Below are positions 42,613 through 51,360 of a DNA stretch of 64,000 bases, piece by piece; position 1 is the first letter of the stretch, and each line of letters starts with the position of its first letter. The stretch covers positions 1 through 64,000 of the forward strand of contig NZ_QSEK01000002.1 in NCBI RefSeq assembly GCF_003464165.1, given 5' to 3'. Source of the stretch: Eubacterium sp. AM49-13BH (GTDB taxonomy: Bacteria > Bacillota > Clostridia > Lachnospirales > Lachnospiraceae). Made by a program: the position numbers and the translations under genes. Under the pieces are notes generated by a model. It worked only from the letters and a program-made list of their open reading frames with translations, made no database searches and was not told where the DNA came from.

Positions 42613-45600
42613 ATGCCAAAGATTGAGAGTATTAAGAAAGTATTAGTTATAGGTTCTGGTCCAATTGTTATTGGTCAGGCAGCAGAATTTGACTATGCCG
42701 GAACACAGGCATGCCGTTCTCTTAAAGAGGAAGGAATTGAGGTAGTACTGGTTAACTCTAACCCTGCTACTATCATGACAGATAAAGATATTGCTGATGA
42801 GGTATATATTGAGCCTCTTACAGTTGAAGCATTAAAGCAGATTATCTTAAAGGAAAAGCCAGACAGCATTTTACCTACACTTGGTGGACAGGCTGGACTT
42901 AACCTTGCAATGGAAATCGCAGAGACTGGATTCCTTGAGGAACATAATGTAAAGCTTATTGGTACAACTGCACTTACAATCAAGAAGGCAGAAGACCGTC
43001 TTATGTTCAAGGAAACTATGGAAAAGATTGGTGAGCCATGTGCTCCTTCACTTGTTGTTAACAACGTTGAAGATGGTGAAGCATTTGCTGCTAAGATTGG
43101 CTATCCTGTGGTTCTGCGTCCAGCTTACACACTTGGTGGAAGCGGCGGTGGTATTGCTAACAATGTCCAGGAATTAAGAGAAATTCTTGAGAATGGTTTA
43201 AGACTTTCAAGAGTTGGTGAAGTTCTTGTTGAGCGTTGTATCGCCGGCTGGAAGGAAATTGAATACGAAGTAATGCGTGACAGCAACGGAACATGTATTA
43301 CGATCTGTAACATGGAGAATATCGACCCTGTTGGTGTTCATACAGGTGACAGTATTGTAGTTGCTCCTTCACAGACACTTTCTGATAAGGAATATCAGAT
43401 GTTAAGAACATCTGCATTAAGAATTATTGATGAATTAGGTATCACAGGTGGATGTAATGTACAGTATGCACTTCATCCGGACAGCTTTGAGTACTGTGTA
43501 ATTGAGGTTAACCCTCGTGTAAGCCGTTCATCAGCATTAGCTTCTAAGGCAACAGGTTATCCTATTGCCAAGGTTGCAGCTAAGATTGCACTTGGTTACA
43601 CACTTGATGAGATTAAGAATGCGGTTACAGGAAAGACATATGCAAGTTTCGAGCCAGCACTTGATTACTGCGTAGTTAAGATTCCTAGACTTCCATTTGA
43701 TAAGTTTATCTCAGCTAAGAGAACACTTACAACACAGATGAAGGCTACTGGTGAGGTTATGAGTATTTCTGATAACTTCGAGGGTGGTCTTATGAAGGCT
43801 ATCCGTTCTCTTGAACAGCATGTTGACAGCCTTATGTCATATGACTTTACAGGACTTACAGATGAAGAGCTTCTTGAAGAGCTTGCAATTGTAGACGACA
43901 GAAGAATCTGGAAGATAGCTGAAGGTTTAAGAAGACACATTTCTGCAGCCAAGATGCATGACATAACTAAGATTGACCTATGGTTTATTGATAAGCTCCA
44001 GATTATTGTTGATATGGAGAATGCTCTTAAGAGAGGACCTCTTACAGAGAGCCTTTTAAGAGAAGCTAAGAGAATTGAATTCCCTGACAATGTTATCGGC
44101 GATTTAACAGGTCACACAGAAAGAGAAATCAAGGAATTAAGAGACAAGTATAATATACATGCAGCATTTAAGATGGTTGATACATGTGCTGCAGAGTTCG
44201 CAGCTACAACACCATACTATTATTCAGTATATGGCAGTGAGAACGAAGCTGTAGAGACTAAGGATAAGAAGAAGGTTCTTGTACTTGGTTCTGGTCCAAT
44301 CAGAATCGGACAGGGTATCGAGTTCGACTTCTGTTCAGTTCATTGTACATGGGCATTCAAAAAAGAAGGTTTCGAGACAGTTATTATAAATAATAACCCA
44401 GAGACAGTTTCTACTGACTTTGATATTGCTGATAAGCTTTACTTTGAACCACTTACAGCAGAAGATGTTGAATCAATTGTAGATTTTGAGAAGCCGGACG
44501 GTGCAGTTGTACAGTTTGGTGGACAGACAGCTATCAAGCTTACAGAAGCACTTATGAAGATGGGAGTTCCTATTCTTGGAACTAAGGCAGAAGATGTAGA
44601 TGCTGCTGAGGATAGAGAGCTTTTTGATGAGATTCTTGAGCAGACACAGATTCCAAGAGCTAAGGGACAGACTGTATTTACAGTTGATGAAGCTCTTAAG
44701 GCTGCCAATGAGCTTGGATATCCTGTGCTTGTAAGACCTTCATATGTACTTGGTGGACAGGGTATGCAGATTGCTGTATCTGATGAAGATGTAGTTGAAT
44801 TCATGAACATCATCAACAGAATTAAGCAGGATCACCCAATCCTTGTTGATAAGTACCTTATGGGTAAGGAAATCGAAGTTGATGCTGTATGCGATGGTCA
44901 GGATATTCTTATTCCTGGTATCATGGAGCATATTGAGAGAGCCGGTATCCACTCAGGAGACAGTATTTCAGTATATCCAGCTAAGTCTATATCACCTAAG
45001 ATTGTAGACATGATTGAAGATTATACAGGAAGACTTGCAAGAGCTCTTCATGTAAAGGGCATGATTAACATTCAGTTTATCGTATATAATGACCAGGTAT
45101 ATGTAATAGAGGTTAACCCTCGTTCAAGCCGTACAGTACCATACATCAGTAAGGTTACAGGTATTCCTATTGTTAAGCTTGCAACACAGGTTATTATCGG
45201 TAAGACAATTAAGGAATTAGGATATGAGCCGGGACTTCAGAAGGCAGCAGATTACTATGCAATTAAGATGCCTGTATTTTCATTTGAGAAGATCAGAGGA
45301 GCCGATATCAGTCTTGGACCAGAGATGAAGTCTACTGGTGAGTGTCTTGGTATATCTAAGAGCTTTGATGAGGCACTTTATAAGGCATTCGAGGGAGCTG
45401 GAATCAGACTTCCAAAGCATAAACAGATTATCATGACTCTGGCAGATAAGGATAAGCAGGATGGTATTGATATCGCACAAAGATTCGAAGCATTAGGTTA
45501 TAAGATATATGCTTCAAGAGGAACAGCCAAGGTTCTTAAGGAAAATGGCGTACATGCAATTCAGGTTAATAAGATTGGACAGGAAGCACCTACACTTCTT

Positions 45601-45831
45601 GACCTTATCTTAGAGCATAAGATTGACCTTGTAATTGATACACCAGAGAATGGAATTGAGAGAGCCAAGGACGGATTCCTTATCAGAAGATATGCTATCG
45701 AGACAGGCGTTCACTGCCTTACAAGTCTTGATACAGCTCATGCACTTATATCAAGTCTTGAGCATGCATTCAATAATCAGGAATTATCTATAGTTGATAT
45801 TGCCAAGATTGATAATCGTGGTAATAACTAA
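42613..45831 (+). CDS. carB: Carbamoyl-phosphate synthase large subunit
   Basis: The 1072-residue protein has two homologous ATP-grasp halves and a C-terminal allosteric domain. Hallmarks are SGPIVIGQAAEFDYAGTQAC near residue 14, GYPVVLRPAYTLGGSGGGI near 157, ENRNPRVSRSS-type EVNPRVSRSSALASKATGYP near 300, a second SGPIRIGQGIEFD near 555 and EVNPRSSRTVPYISKVTG near 835. It combines bicarbonate, ammonia and two ATP to carbamoyl phosphate for pyrimidines and arginine. It is coupled to carA and closed by a terminator. Confidence 0.97.
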   Translation: MPKIESIKKVLVIGSGPIVIGQAAEFDYAGTQACRSLKEEGIEVVLVNSNPATIMTDKDIADEVYIEPLTVEALKQIILKEKPDSILPTLGGQAGLNLAMEIAETGFLEEHNVKLIGTTALTIKKAEDRLMFKETMEKIGEPCAPSLVVNNVEDGEAFAAKIGYPVVLRPAYTLGGSGGGIANNVQELREILENGLRLSRVGEVLVERCIAGWKEIEYEVMRDSNGTCITICNMENIDPVGVHTGDSIVVAPSQTLSDKEYQMLRTSALRIIDELGITGGCNVQYALHPDSFEYCVIEVNPRVSRSSALASKATGYPIAKVAAKIALGYTLDEIKNAVTGKTYASFEPALDYCVVKIPRLPFDKFISAKRTLTTQMKATGEVMSISDNFEGGLMKAIRSLEQHVDSLMSYDFTGLTDEELLEELAIVDDRRIWKIAEGLRRHISAAKMHDITKIDLWFIDKLQIIVDMENALKRGPLTESLLREAKRIEFPDNVIGDLTGHTEREIKELRDKYNIHAAFKMVDTCAAEFAATTPYYYSVYGSENEAVETKDKKKVLVLGSGPIRIGQGIEFDFCSVHCTWAFKKEGFETVIINNNPETVSTDFDIADKLYFEPLTAEDVESIVDFEKPDGAVVQFGGQTAIKLTEALMKMGVPILGTKAEDVDAAEDRELFDEILEQTQIPRAKGQTVFTVDEALKAANELGYPVLVRPSYVLGGQGMQIAVSDEDVVEFMNIINRIKQDHPILVDKYLMGKEIEVDAVCDGQDILIPGIMEHIERAGIHSGDSISVYPAKSISPKIVDMIEDYTGRLARALHVKGMINIQFIVYNDQVYVIEVNPRSSRTVPYISKVTGIPIVKLATQVIIGKTIKELGYEPGLQKAADYYAIKMPVFSFEKIRGADISLGPEMKSTGECLGISKSFDEALYKAFEGAGIRLPKHKQIIMTLADKDKQDGIDIAQRFEALGYKIYASRGTAKVLKENGVHAIQVNKIGQEAPTLLDLILEHKIDLVIDTPENGIERAKDGFLIRRYAIETGVHCLTSLDTAHALISSLEHAFNNQELSIVDIAKIDNRGNN

Positions 45832-45866
45832 TCTGATAATAATTAAATAATGTAATGAAAATAAGG

Positions 45867-45906
45867 GGTATCATATCATTTTGATATGATATCTCTTATT
45901 TTTTAT
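45867..45906 (+). terminator. Terminator of carAB
   Basis: GTATCATATCA (45868-45878) pairs with TGATATGATAT (45882-45892) around a short loop, followed by CTCTTATTTTTTATG. Confidence 0.7.
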
Positions 45907-46051
45907 GGGAATAATATAGCATGTTATTTGCATTAGTTGCAGAGTTATCTGTTATCATGCTCTTACTTTACAAAGATATTTCAACAACAGGATAAGTGAA
46001 TCAAACAGGTGTATTTTAATAAAAACGTAGGAAAAAGGTATGGTGTTTTTA

Positions 46052-46107
46052 TTGACAGATAAAAAGAGGATGATATAATTCTATCTGCGAAGTTAGCAGA
46101 TGCTAAC
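46052..46107 (+). promoter_or_regulatory. Strong promoter with downstream operator, feoA
   Basis: TTGACA (46052-46057) and TATAAT (46074-46079) are consensus boxes 16 bases apart. An inverted repeat GTTAGC-AGAT-GCTAAC (46092-46107) starts about 6 bases after the predicted transcription start. Such a site suits repression by a DtxR/MntR- or Fur-like metal regulator, but which one is not known. feoA starts 33 bases later. Confidence 0.6.
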
Positions 46108-46139
46108 CTATTGACACATTAAACAGGAGATTTTTGATT

Positions 46140-46352
46140 ATGCCACTAAATCTTGCAGATAAAAACAAAATATATATAATTCAGAGAATTGTTGGAAACA
46201 AAGATATGGTACACAGGCTTCAAAGTCTTGGATTTGTTGTGGGTAGTAAGATAAGTGTACTATCTGAAATCAATGGAAATTATGTAGTAGTTATTAAGGA
46301 TATTAAAATAGGGCTTGCTAAGGAGTATGTTAAGCGTATTATAGTTGCCTGA
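46140..46352 (+). CDS. feoA: FeoA-type SH3-like domain protein
   Basis: The 70-residue protein matches FeoA: a first part with NKDMVHRLQSLGFVVGSKISVL and a second with EINGNYVVVIKDIKIGLAKEYVKRIIV. It folds as an SH3-like barrel that assists the FeoB iron transporter. ATG 46140 is used because CAGGAG lies upstream; a TTG two codons earlier has no better site. feoB is not next to it; the following genes are decayed GGDEF sequences, so the rest of the iron operon may have been lost or lies elsewhere. Confidence 0.8.
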   Translation: MPLNLADKNKIYIIQRIVGNKDMVHRLQSLGFVVGSKISVLSEINGNYVVVIKDIKIGLAKEYVKRIIVA

Positions 46353-46368
46353 TGTAAAGGAGAGAATT

Positions 46369-46655
46369 ATGTCTAATAGGAAATATATTAAAAGCTTACT
46401 CCTTGGAATGAGTGTCATGATGACTATATTGATAGCTTTTCAGCTATACTTGCAGGCGTGCAGAATGAACGTATTAGTGCGTACCGTATAGGTGGTGATG
46501 AATTCTGCGTTATTCTGGAGAAGACAAATGCAGTAGAGATACACCAGATTCTGGATAGTCTTGAAAGAAAAATAAATGTTTACAATGAAAAAAACAATAT
46601 TAAGATTTCATATGCCAAAGGATATGAAATAAGCACAAGAGAGCATTATTATTAG
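46369..46655 (+). pseudogene. Decayed diguanylate cyclase, GGDEF remnant
   Basis: An ATG with AAAGGAGAG upstream opens MSNRKYIKSLLLGMSVMMTI, a membrane-helix start, but that frame ends within 41 codons. In another frame the sequence continues as YIDSFSAILAGVQNE, RISAYRIGGDEFCVI and a following helix, the core of a GGDEF domain with the catalytic GGDEF present. The two parts belong to one gene only if a large internal deletion and a frame change have occurred. The piece ends at a natural stop in mid-domain. It probably makes no active enzyme. Confidence 0.65.
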
Positions 46656-46663
46656 CAGTAATA

Positions 46664-47395
46664 GTGTTTCAGTATATGATTATAAAAATAGACAAGGATA
46701 AAAGACATGAGGCCGGACATGATAAGCTTACTGGATTATGCAATCCTGAGTATCTTATGCAGAAAATGAAAGAACTGCCAGATAAGAAAAAGAACAGACT
46801 TATCATTTATTCAGATATAGCAGAATTCAAGCTTATTAATGAAATATTTGGAATAGAAAAAGGTAATGAAATATTGCTTAAGCAGGCAGATATAATAAAA
46901 AAACATGCGGTAGATGGATATTTATACGGAAGAGTTGGTGAAGATCATTTCGTAGTGATTGCAGATGAAGCTACATTTAATGAAGAACATCTTTATGAAT
47001 GCAGGGAGACATTACAGAATGTGCTTTCTGATTCAGTATATAATGTCAGAGTCTGTTTTGGGATATACAGGACTGATAATATGAATGAATCATTATCATT
47101 TATGTGTGACAAGGCTTCATTTGCAGTAGCCTCGATTAAGGATGATACACATAGCTTTATTGCTTATTATGATGACACAATGCTTGAAGCTGCTATTAAA
47201 TATAAGACAATAGTTGATGAATTTGATGATGCTATAAAAGCCAGTGAGTTCAAGATGTATCTTCAGCCACAGATCTCTGCAAAAACAAGGAGGCTTACAG
47301 GTGCAGAAGCTTTAGTAAGAAGAATAAAGCCAGATGGATGTGAGGATGTGGGAGAAAATCCTGCGTCCTTTTTTGTCGCATATGATGCGACATAG
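46664..47395 (+). pseudogene. Truncated GGDEF-EAL protein
   Basis: The 243-codon frame starts at the end of a membrane segment, VFQYMIIKIDK, then shows a GGDEF domain with GHDKLTGLCNPEYLMQKM and the altered active motif YGRVGEDHFVV in place of GGDEF, and then the first 35 residues of an EAL domain, FKMYLQPQISAKTRRLTGAE. It breaks off after ALVRR, leaving an unrelated tail. The EAL catalytic residues are missing. The GGDEF site is also not the canonical one. This is the second damaged c-di-GMP gene in a row. Confidence 0.7.
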
Positions 47396-47542
47396 ATATT
47401 TTGAATTTTGTTATAATTGGTGCATAAAGAAGCAACTATAAGTCCTTTTTTTTGGACATAAAGAGAGTATAATGATTGGTATAAAGTATGACAGTTTTAT
47501 AGATTCAGACGATTATGATTTTGATTAACACGGAGCAAATAA

Positions 47543-48034
47543 ATGAGAGTGAGTTGTATGAAGAAAGGTTCGTATGGAACATATTTAGCAACGTTTTTAG
47601 TAGTTATTGGCATATTTTACATCATTGGTGCAATCGGTGAAGCAAGTGAACCAAAGTGTATTAAAGCAGGATGTGACAACAAACAAGCATCTGGCAGCAG
47701 TTATTGCTATCTGCATAAACCATATACAGGTCATTCTTCTTATGGTAGTTCAACAGGCAGCAAGTCATCAACCACAAAGAGCACATCAAGCAGTAGTTAT
47801 AGCAGAAGTTCCAGCAGCAGTAGCAAAAAGACAGGAACTTCAAGTGGTTCCAGCAGCAGTTATTCGACAAAGAGTCATTCTTCTAGCAATAAGAGCAATC
47901 CATATGCTTCTTATGATAGCGGATATGATTCTATCTATGATGATGGAGATTATGACTGGAACAGATATCAGAAAGATAAGGACTATGCTGATGGTGTAGA
48001 TGATGCGATGGAAGAGCTTGATGAGGACTGGTAA
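47543..48034 (+). CDS. Secreted or membrane-anchored serine-rich protein with small zinc-type motif
   Basis: The 163-residue protein has one membrane helix (TYLATFLVVIGIFYIIGAIG), then CIKAGCDNKQASGSSYCYLH, a compact three-cysteine/one-histidine motif seen in other secreted clostridial proteins as a probable metal site. A long serine-, lysine- and threonine-rich low-complexity region follows, and it ends with a short acidic tail (YADGVDDAMEELDEDW). Start ATG 47543 has GGAG 8 bases upstream. The function is unknown; the next gene starts right after its stop. Confidence 0.65.
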   Translation: MRVSCMKKGSYGTYLATFLVVIGIFYIIGAIGEASEPKCIKAGCDNKQASGSSYCYLHKPYTGHSSYGSSTGSKSSTTKSTSSSSYSRSSSSSSKKTGTSSGSSSSYSTKSHSSSNKSNPYASYDSGYDSIYDDGDYDWNRYQKDKDYADGVDDAMEELDEDW

Positions 48035-48035
48035 T

Positions 48036-48371
48036 ATGGCAGGTAACTGGAAAGAACCGGAGTTTGATTTTTCAGAGCGTTCAGATAGAGTGACATTAAA
48101 ACTGGAAGTTGGACAGGTTGTTTATATTCCGGGTGCGGCAGATATTAGAAATGAAAATACAGACCAAGCGGAACTAAAGTCAATGTCGAAAGAAGAAAGA
48201 ATATTAGAGTATATCAGACAGAATGGAAATATTTCAACGCAGAAGGTTATGGATTTGTGCAATTACAAGTCTAGAACAGGTGCAAGAAATTTATTAGAGA
48301 AATTAATAAAATCCGGCAAGATTGAAAAAGTTGGAGAGAATACAAATACCATTTATACAATATTGGAATAG
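48036..48371 (+). CDS. Winged-helix fragment, possibly the end of an AlbA_2/ATP-binding regulator
   Basis: The 111-residue frame starts with WKEPEFDFSERSDRVTLKLE, which reads like the end of an ATP-binding AlbA_2 (RecG-like) regulator, followed by a linker and a winged helix ERILEYIRQNGNISTQKVMD, KSRTGARNLLEKLIKSGKIE. An in-frame ATG at 48036 and a preceding stop define the ends. Full-length members have several hundred residues, so this is either a relic or a minimal DNA-binding protein. A repeat field follows directly downstream. Confidence 0.5.
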   Translation: MAGNWKEPEFDFSERSDRVTLKLEVGQVVYIPGAADIRNENTDQAELKSMSKEERILEYIRQNGNISTQKVMDLCNYKSRTGARNLLEKLIKSGKIEKVGENTNTIYTILE

Positions 48372-48374
48372 AGA

Positions 48375-48525
48375 TAGTGGTCAGTGCTGGTCATTTTTAT
48401 TTAAAAGTGACCAGTAGGTGGTCACTAATATATGATAAGTGACCAGTAGTGACCAGTAAATGACCAATAGTATCCGATAAGTGTCCGATTAGTGACCACC
48501 TATCGGACACTCGTAATCACTAGAT
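48375..48525 (+). repeat. Repeat field built on GTGACCAGTA and GTCCGAT
   Basis: The 150 bases contain GTGACCAGTA or close copies at least five times, on both strands (GTGGTCA/TGACCAC), and a hairpin GTGTCCGAT...ATCGGACAC. Spacing is irregular, 10 to 25 bases. It fills the gene-free gap after the winged-helix fragment. The unit is too irregular and the spacing too uneven for a CRISPR array. Confidence 0.6.
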
Positions 48526-48652
48526 TAAATAAAATGAATTTATGCAGACCGATGTTATTTTCTGTACTCTCTGGGTATAAGATGATTTCGGTCAAAGGTG
48601 CAGTTAAGAAAAGTGAAGAAGTAGAAAAAAATTAGAATATTTATGCAATTTG

Positions 48653-48694
48653 GTAACATATGTTACGGAATATGGTTTGCCTAAATACTATAAT
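48653..48694 (+). promoter_or_regulatory. Crp/Fnr-type operator and promoter of the rubredoxin gene
   Basis: The perfect palindrome GTAACATATGTTAC (48653-48666) lies upstream of TATAAT (48689-48694). The centre of the palindrome is 41.5 bases before the expected transcription start (about 48701), the class II activator position for Crp/Fnr proteins. No good -35 box is seen, which fits activator dependence. A Crp/Fnr gene is on the opposite strand just beyond the rubredoxin gene. Confidence 0.6.
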
Positions 48695-48740
48695 ACATAC
48701 ATAAGATAAAAAAAACAGAATCTGAAAGGAGATTTTTATT

Positions 48741-48905
48741 ATGAAGAAATATGTATGTGGACCATGTGGTTATGTGTACGATCCAGAGGTAGGAGATCCA
48801 GATGGAGGAATTGCACCTGGAACACCATTTGAAGATATTCCAGATGATTGGGTATGTCCAATCTGTGGATTGGGTAAAGATGTTTTTGAAGAACTAAGCG
48901 AATAA
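48741..48905 (+). CDS. Rubredoxin
   Basis: The 54-residue protein has CxxC pairs C6/C9 and C39/C42, in [20 protein letters not shown] and DWVCPICG, which bind one iron. It is a small electron carrier used in oxygen and peroxide detoxification in anaerobes, for example with rubrerythrin or flavodiiron proteins. GAAAGGAG precedes the start. It is convergent with a Crp/Fnr regulator gene and stands at the beginning of a stress-response island. Confidence 0.93.
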   Translation: MKKYVCGPCGYVYDPEVGDPDGGIAPGTPFEDIPDDWVCPICGLGKDVFEELSE

Positions 48906-48915
48906 GAAGACTGGT

Positions 48916-49584
48916 TTATTCGATATAGAGTAAAGCCTCAGCATCAAGAATTTTGATTGATTTCCTTGAAGACAGATGAATAAATCCGTCCTCCTGAAGT
49001 GATAAAAGCGTCCTTGAAAGGGAAGGTCTGGTTGTATTCAGATACAGAGCCAGTTCTTCTCTATTCATGGATAATGATACAAGATTGTTGTTATCTGCAT
49101 GCTCTAATAGGTATGTGGCAATGCGCTGTTTGAGATTACCGCTGGTAAGGACTTCAAGCTGTTGGTTATTTTCATCAGTTCTTTTGGCAAAGAGTTCCAG
49201 CATATTAAAAACTACTTTGCTGTGATGAGAGCAGTTTTTTTCACATCTGCCACCAAAGAAGTCCTTTGCAATCTCAAGAAGCTTTACATCAGTTTTTGCT
49301 TTTGCATATCCGCTATAGCGGTCTTTATTAAGAAAAAGTTCAACTTCGCCAAAATCTTCCCCTTCGGAAATGTTGGTAATACGAAGAACTTTACCATTAA
49401 CATTGATGGAGCCAAGTTCTACTTCACCATTGAGAATGAGGTAGAGCTTATTTGGAACATCACCCTGAAAGAATATATAATCGTTTTTCTTATATTCATG
49501 AATGACGGACTGAGTACAAACGAGACTTTTCTTAAATTCAGCGTCATCCAGATTATGGAAAATAGACAGGTCTTTGATTTGCAT
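48916..49584 (-). CDS. Crp/Fnr-family regulator
   Basis: The 222-residue protein has a cyclic-nucleotide-binding-type barrel (about 10-110, with FFQGDVPNKLYLILNGEVEL), a dimerisation helix and an HTH (MNREELALYLNTTRPSLSRT). Two cysteines in GGRCEKNCSHH may hold a metal or redox group, but the FNR-type N-terminal cysteine set is missing. It is divergent from the hemerythrin gene; the intergenic DNA has a TATAAT for this gene and repeated ATGTTA sequences. It is a candidate regulator for rubredoxin and hemerythrin. Confidence 0.85.
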   Translation of the reverse strand: MQIKDLSIFHNLDDAEFKKSLVCTQSVIHEYKKNDYIFFQGDVPNKLYLILNGEVELGSINVNGKVLRITNISEGEDFGEVELFLNKDRYSGYAKAKTDVKLLEIAKDFFGGRCEKNCSHHSKVVFNMLELFAKRTDENNQQLEVLTSGNLKQRIATYLLEHADNNNLVSLSMNREELALYLNTTRPSLSRTLLSLQEDGFIHLSSRKSIKILDAEALLYIE

Positions 49585-49654
49585 ATAAGTACCAGCTTTC
49601 TATTATAGTAACATTTATTTTAACATATATGAGGTGGATTGTAAGGAGGTTTTT

Positions 49655-50080
49655 ATGACAGTAATTACATTTGATGATAATTTAATAACAGGCAATAAGA
49701 CAATAGACGAGCAGCATAAGGAGCTGATTGATCGTATTCAGCAGTTTGTGAGTGCATGTGAATCAGAAGATGCAAGAGTAAAGGCAATTAAAATGCTTGA
49801 TTATCTTGATGAATATACAGAATTTCATTTCAAAGAAGAAGAAAAACTGCAGAAAGACGTTGATTACCCAGGCTTGGAGGAACATATAAAGAAGCATGAG
49901 GAGTTCAGGCATACTGTTAAGGAACTCTATGATTATCTGGATGAAAATGAGGGGCCAGATGAAAAGTTTATGGAGCAGGTAAAAATCAATGTTATTGACT
50001 GGCTGTTTGGTCATATCAAGACATTTGACAGATCTGTAGCTGAATATATAAATATATATGATAATCCTGAAAGATTATAG
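49655..50080 (+). CDS. Bacteriohemerythrin
   Basis: The 141-residue four-helix protein shows the hemerythrin iron ligands: NKTIDEQHKELIDRI, EYTEFHFKEEEKLQ, HIKKHEEFRHTVKELY and VIDWLFGHIKTFDRS. It binds a di-iron centre that carries or senses O2 or NO. AAGGAGG lies 7 bases upstream of ATG 49655. It is divergent from a Crp/Fnr gene and followed by a stem, so it is likely monocistronic. Confidence 0.9.
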   Translation: MTVITFDDNLITGNKTIDEQHKELIDRIQQFVSACESEDARVKAIKMLDYLDEYTEFHFKEEEKLQKDVDYPGLEEHIKKHEEFRHTVKELYDYLDENEGPDEKFMEQVKINVIDWLFGHIKTFDRSVAEYINIYDNPERL

Positions 50081-50115
50081 AACTGTTTGTTACGCAATTA
50101 TATTTTAATAAAGTA

Positions 50116-50148
50116 TGCCCCAGTCAGACAAAATAACTGGCTGGGGCA
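50116..50148 (+). terminator. Hairpin after the hemerythrin gene
   Basis: TGCCCCAG and CTGGGGCA form an 8-base stem with a loop of about 16 bases. The T-run is poor, so it may be a weak terminator. The rest of the 280-base gap to the next gene has no coding frame. Confidence 0.55.
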
Positions 50149-50273
50149 ATCAATAATCTTTAACTTAAAAAAGATATTTCATTATTGATGAAAATTATAG
50201 TATCACCAGCACAGAACATAGCGAGAATTAATTCTATGAATCTGTATAAACTACTTACACCTACTGTTTTGGT

Positions 50274-50315
50274 TATGTATTCAGAGACGAAATTTCGTCA
50301 GGTAATGAATACATA
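50274..50315 (+). promoter_or_regulatory. Nested inverted repeats upstream of ldh
   Basis: TATGTATTCA and TGAATACATA (50274-50283 and 50306-50315) enclose GACGAAATTTCGTC (50286-50299), a perfect palindrome. It lies about 40 bases before the ldh start and may be an operator or an mRNA stem. It does not match the Rex or CcpA consensus that I know. Confidence 0.45.
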
Positions 50316-50356
50316 TTTGAAAGAATTGTAGAATAACAAAAGGAAGGGATGAGTGA

Positions 50357-51313
50357 ATGAATAAGAAAAAATCAAATTCAAAAAAGGCAGTTATGATAGG
50401 CTGCGGATTCGTAGGTTCGGCATCTGTATTTGCGCTTATGCAGAGTGGATTATTCACTGAAATTGCCTTGATAGATGCGGATAAGAATAAGGCAGAGGGA
50501 GAGGCTATGGATATCAGTCATGGAATACCATTTGCCAGCCCAATGAAAATATATGCTGGTGATTATGATGATGTGGCAGATGCTGCAATTGTAATTATAT
50601 CAGCAGGTGCAGGACAAAAGCCAGGAGAAACAAGACTTGATCTGGTAAATAAGAATGTGGCAATATTTAAGTCCATTATTCCGGAAATTACCAAAAGAGA
50701 TTTTGGAGGAATCCTTCTGGTTGTAGCAAATCCTGTGGATATTCTGACACAGGTTGCAATCAAACTGTCAGGACTTCCGGAGGAAAGAGTTATCGGCTCA
50801 GGAACAGTTCTTGACAGTGCAAGACTTAGAAGCAAGCTTGGACAGCATTTATCAGTGGACAGCCGAAGCGTGCATGCATTTATAGTAGGAGAGCATGGAG
50901 ACAGTGAAGTTGTGGCATGGTCATCTGCCAATGTATCCGGTGTTCCGCTTAGTGACATGTGTGAGATGAGAGGACATTATAACCATAAGGAAAACACGAA
51001 GGAAATCGCAGATGCTGTCAAAAACAGTGCCTATGAGATTATCAATAAGAAGCATGCGACATATTATGGAATTGCAATGTCAGTAAAACGTATCTGTGAA
51101 GTAATTATGCGTGACGAAAAATCAATACTTCCTGTATCGCACATGATACATGGAGTATATGAGATTGATGATGTTGTATTAAGTATGCCTGTTATTGTTG
51201 GTGCAGACGGAATTGAATCTGATATACCGATTAATCTTAGTGGAGAAGAAGCATTGAAGCTAAAAGAATCAGCAGACGCATTAAAGAATATAATTGAAAC
51301 ATTAGAGCTGTAG
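50357..51313 (+). CDS. ldh: L-lactate dehydrogenase
   Basis: The 318-residue protein has the NAD-binding MIGCGFVGSASVFALMQ, ISAGAGQKPGETRLDL, and VGSGTVLDSARL-type IGSGTVLDSARLRSKLGQHL. The catalytic histidine is in VGEHGDSEVVAW. It interconverts pyruvate and lactate. A RBS AAGGAAGG lies upstream. The arginine of the substrate-loop (QKPGETR) is that of lactate dehydrogenase, not malate dehydrogenase, which often has a different residue there. Confidence 0.92.
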   Translation: MNKKKSNSKKAVMIGCGFVGSASVFALMQSGLFTEIALIDADKNKAEGEAMDISHGIPFASPMKIYAGDYDDVADAAIVIISAGAGQKPGETRLDLVNKNVAIFKSIIPEITKRDFGGILLVVANPVDILTQVAIKLSGLPEERVIGSGTVLDSARLRSKLGQHLSVDSRSVHAFIVGEHGDSEVVAWSSANVSGVPLSDMCEMRGHYNHKENTKEIADAVKNSAYEIINKKHATYYGIAMSVKRICEVIMRDEKSILPVSHMIHGVYEIDDVVLSMPVIVGADGIESDIPINLSGEEALKLKESADALKNIIETLEL

Positions 51314-51360
51314 TAAGAGTAGATAATATACCAGCTTATGTGTAGATTGGAGGAAACGTT

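Noticed and set aside
47472..47528. 18-residue peptide-coding frame (MIGIKYDSFIDSDDYDFD)
   Set aside because: No ribosome binding site and no context for a peptide gene.
48375..48525. Possible CRISPR array or origin iterons
   Set aside because: The words are 7 to 10 bases, irregularly spaced and on both strands; there is no dnaA, repA or cas gene nearby.
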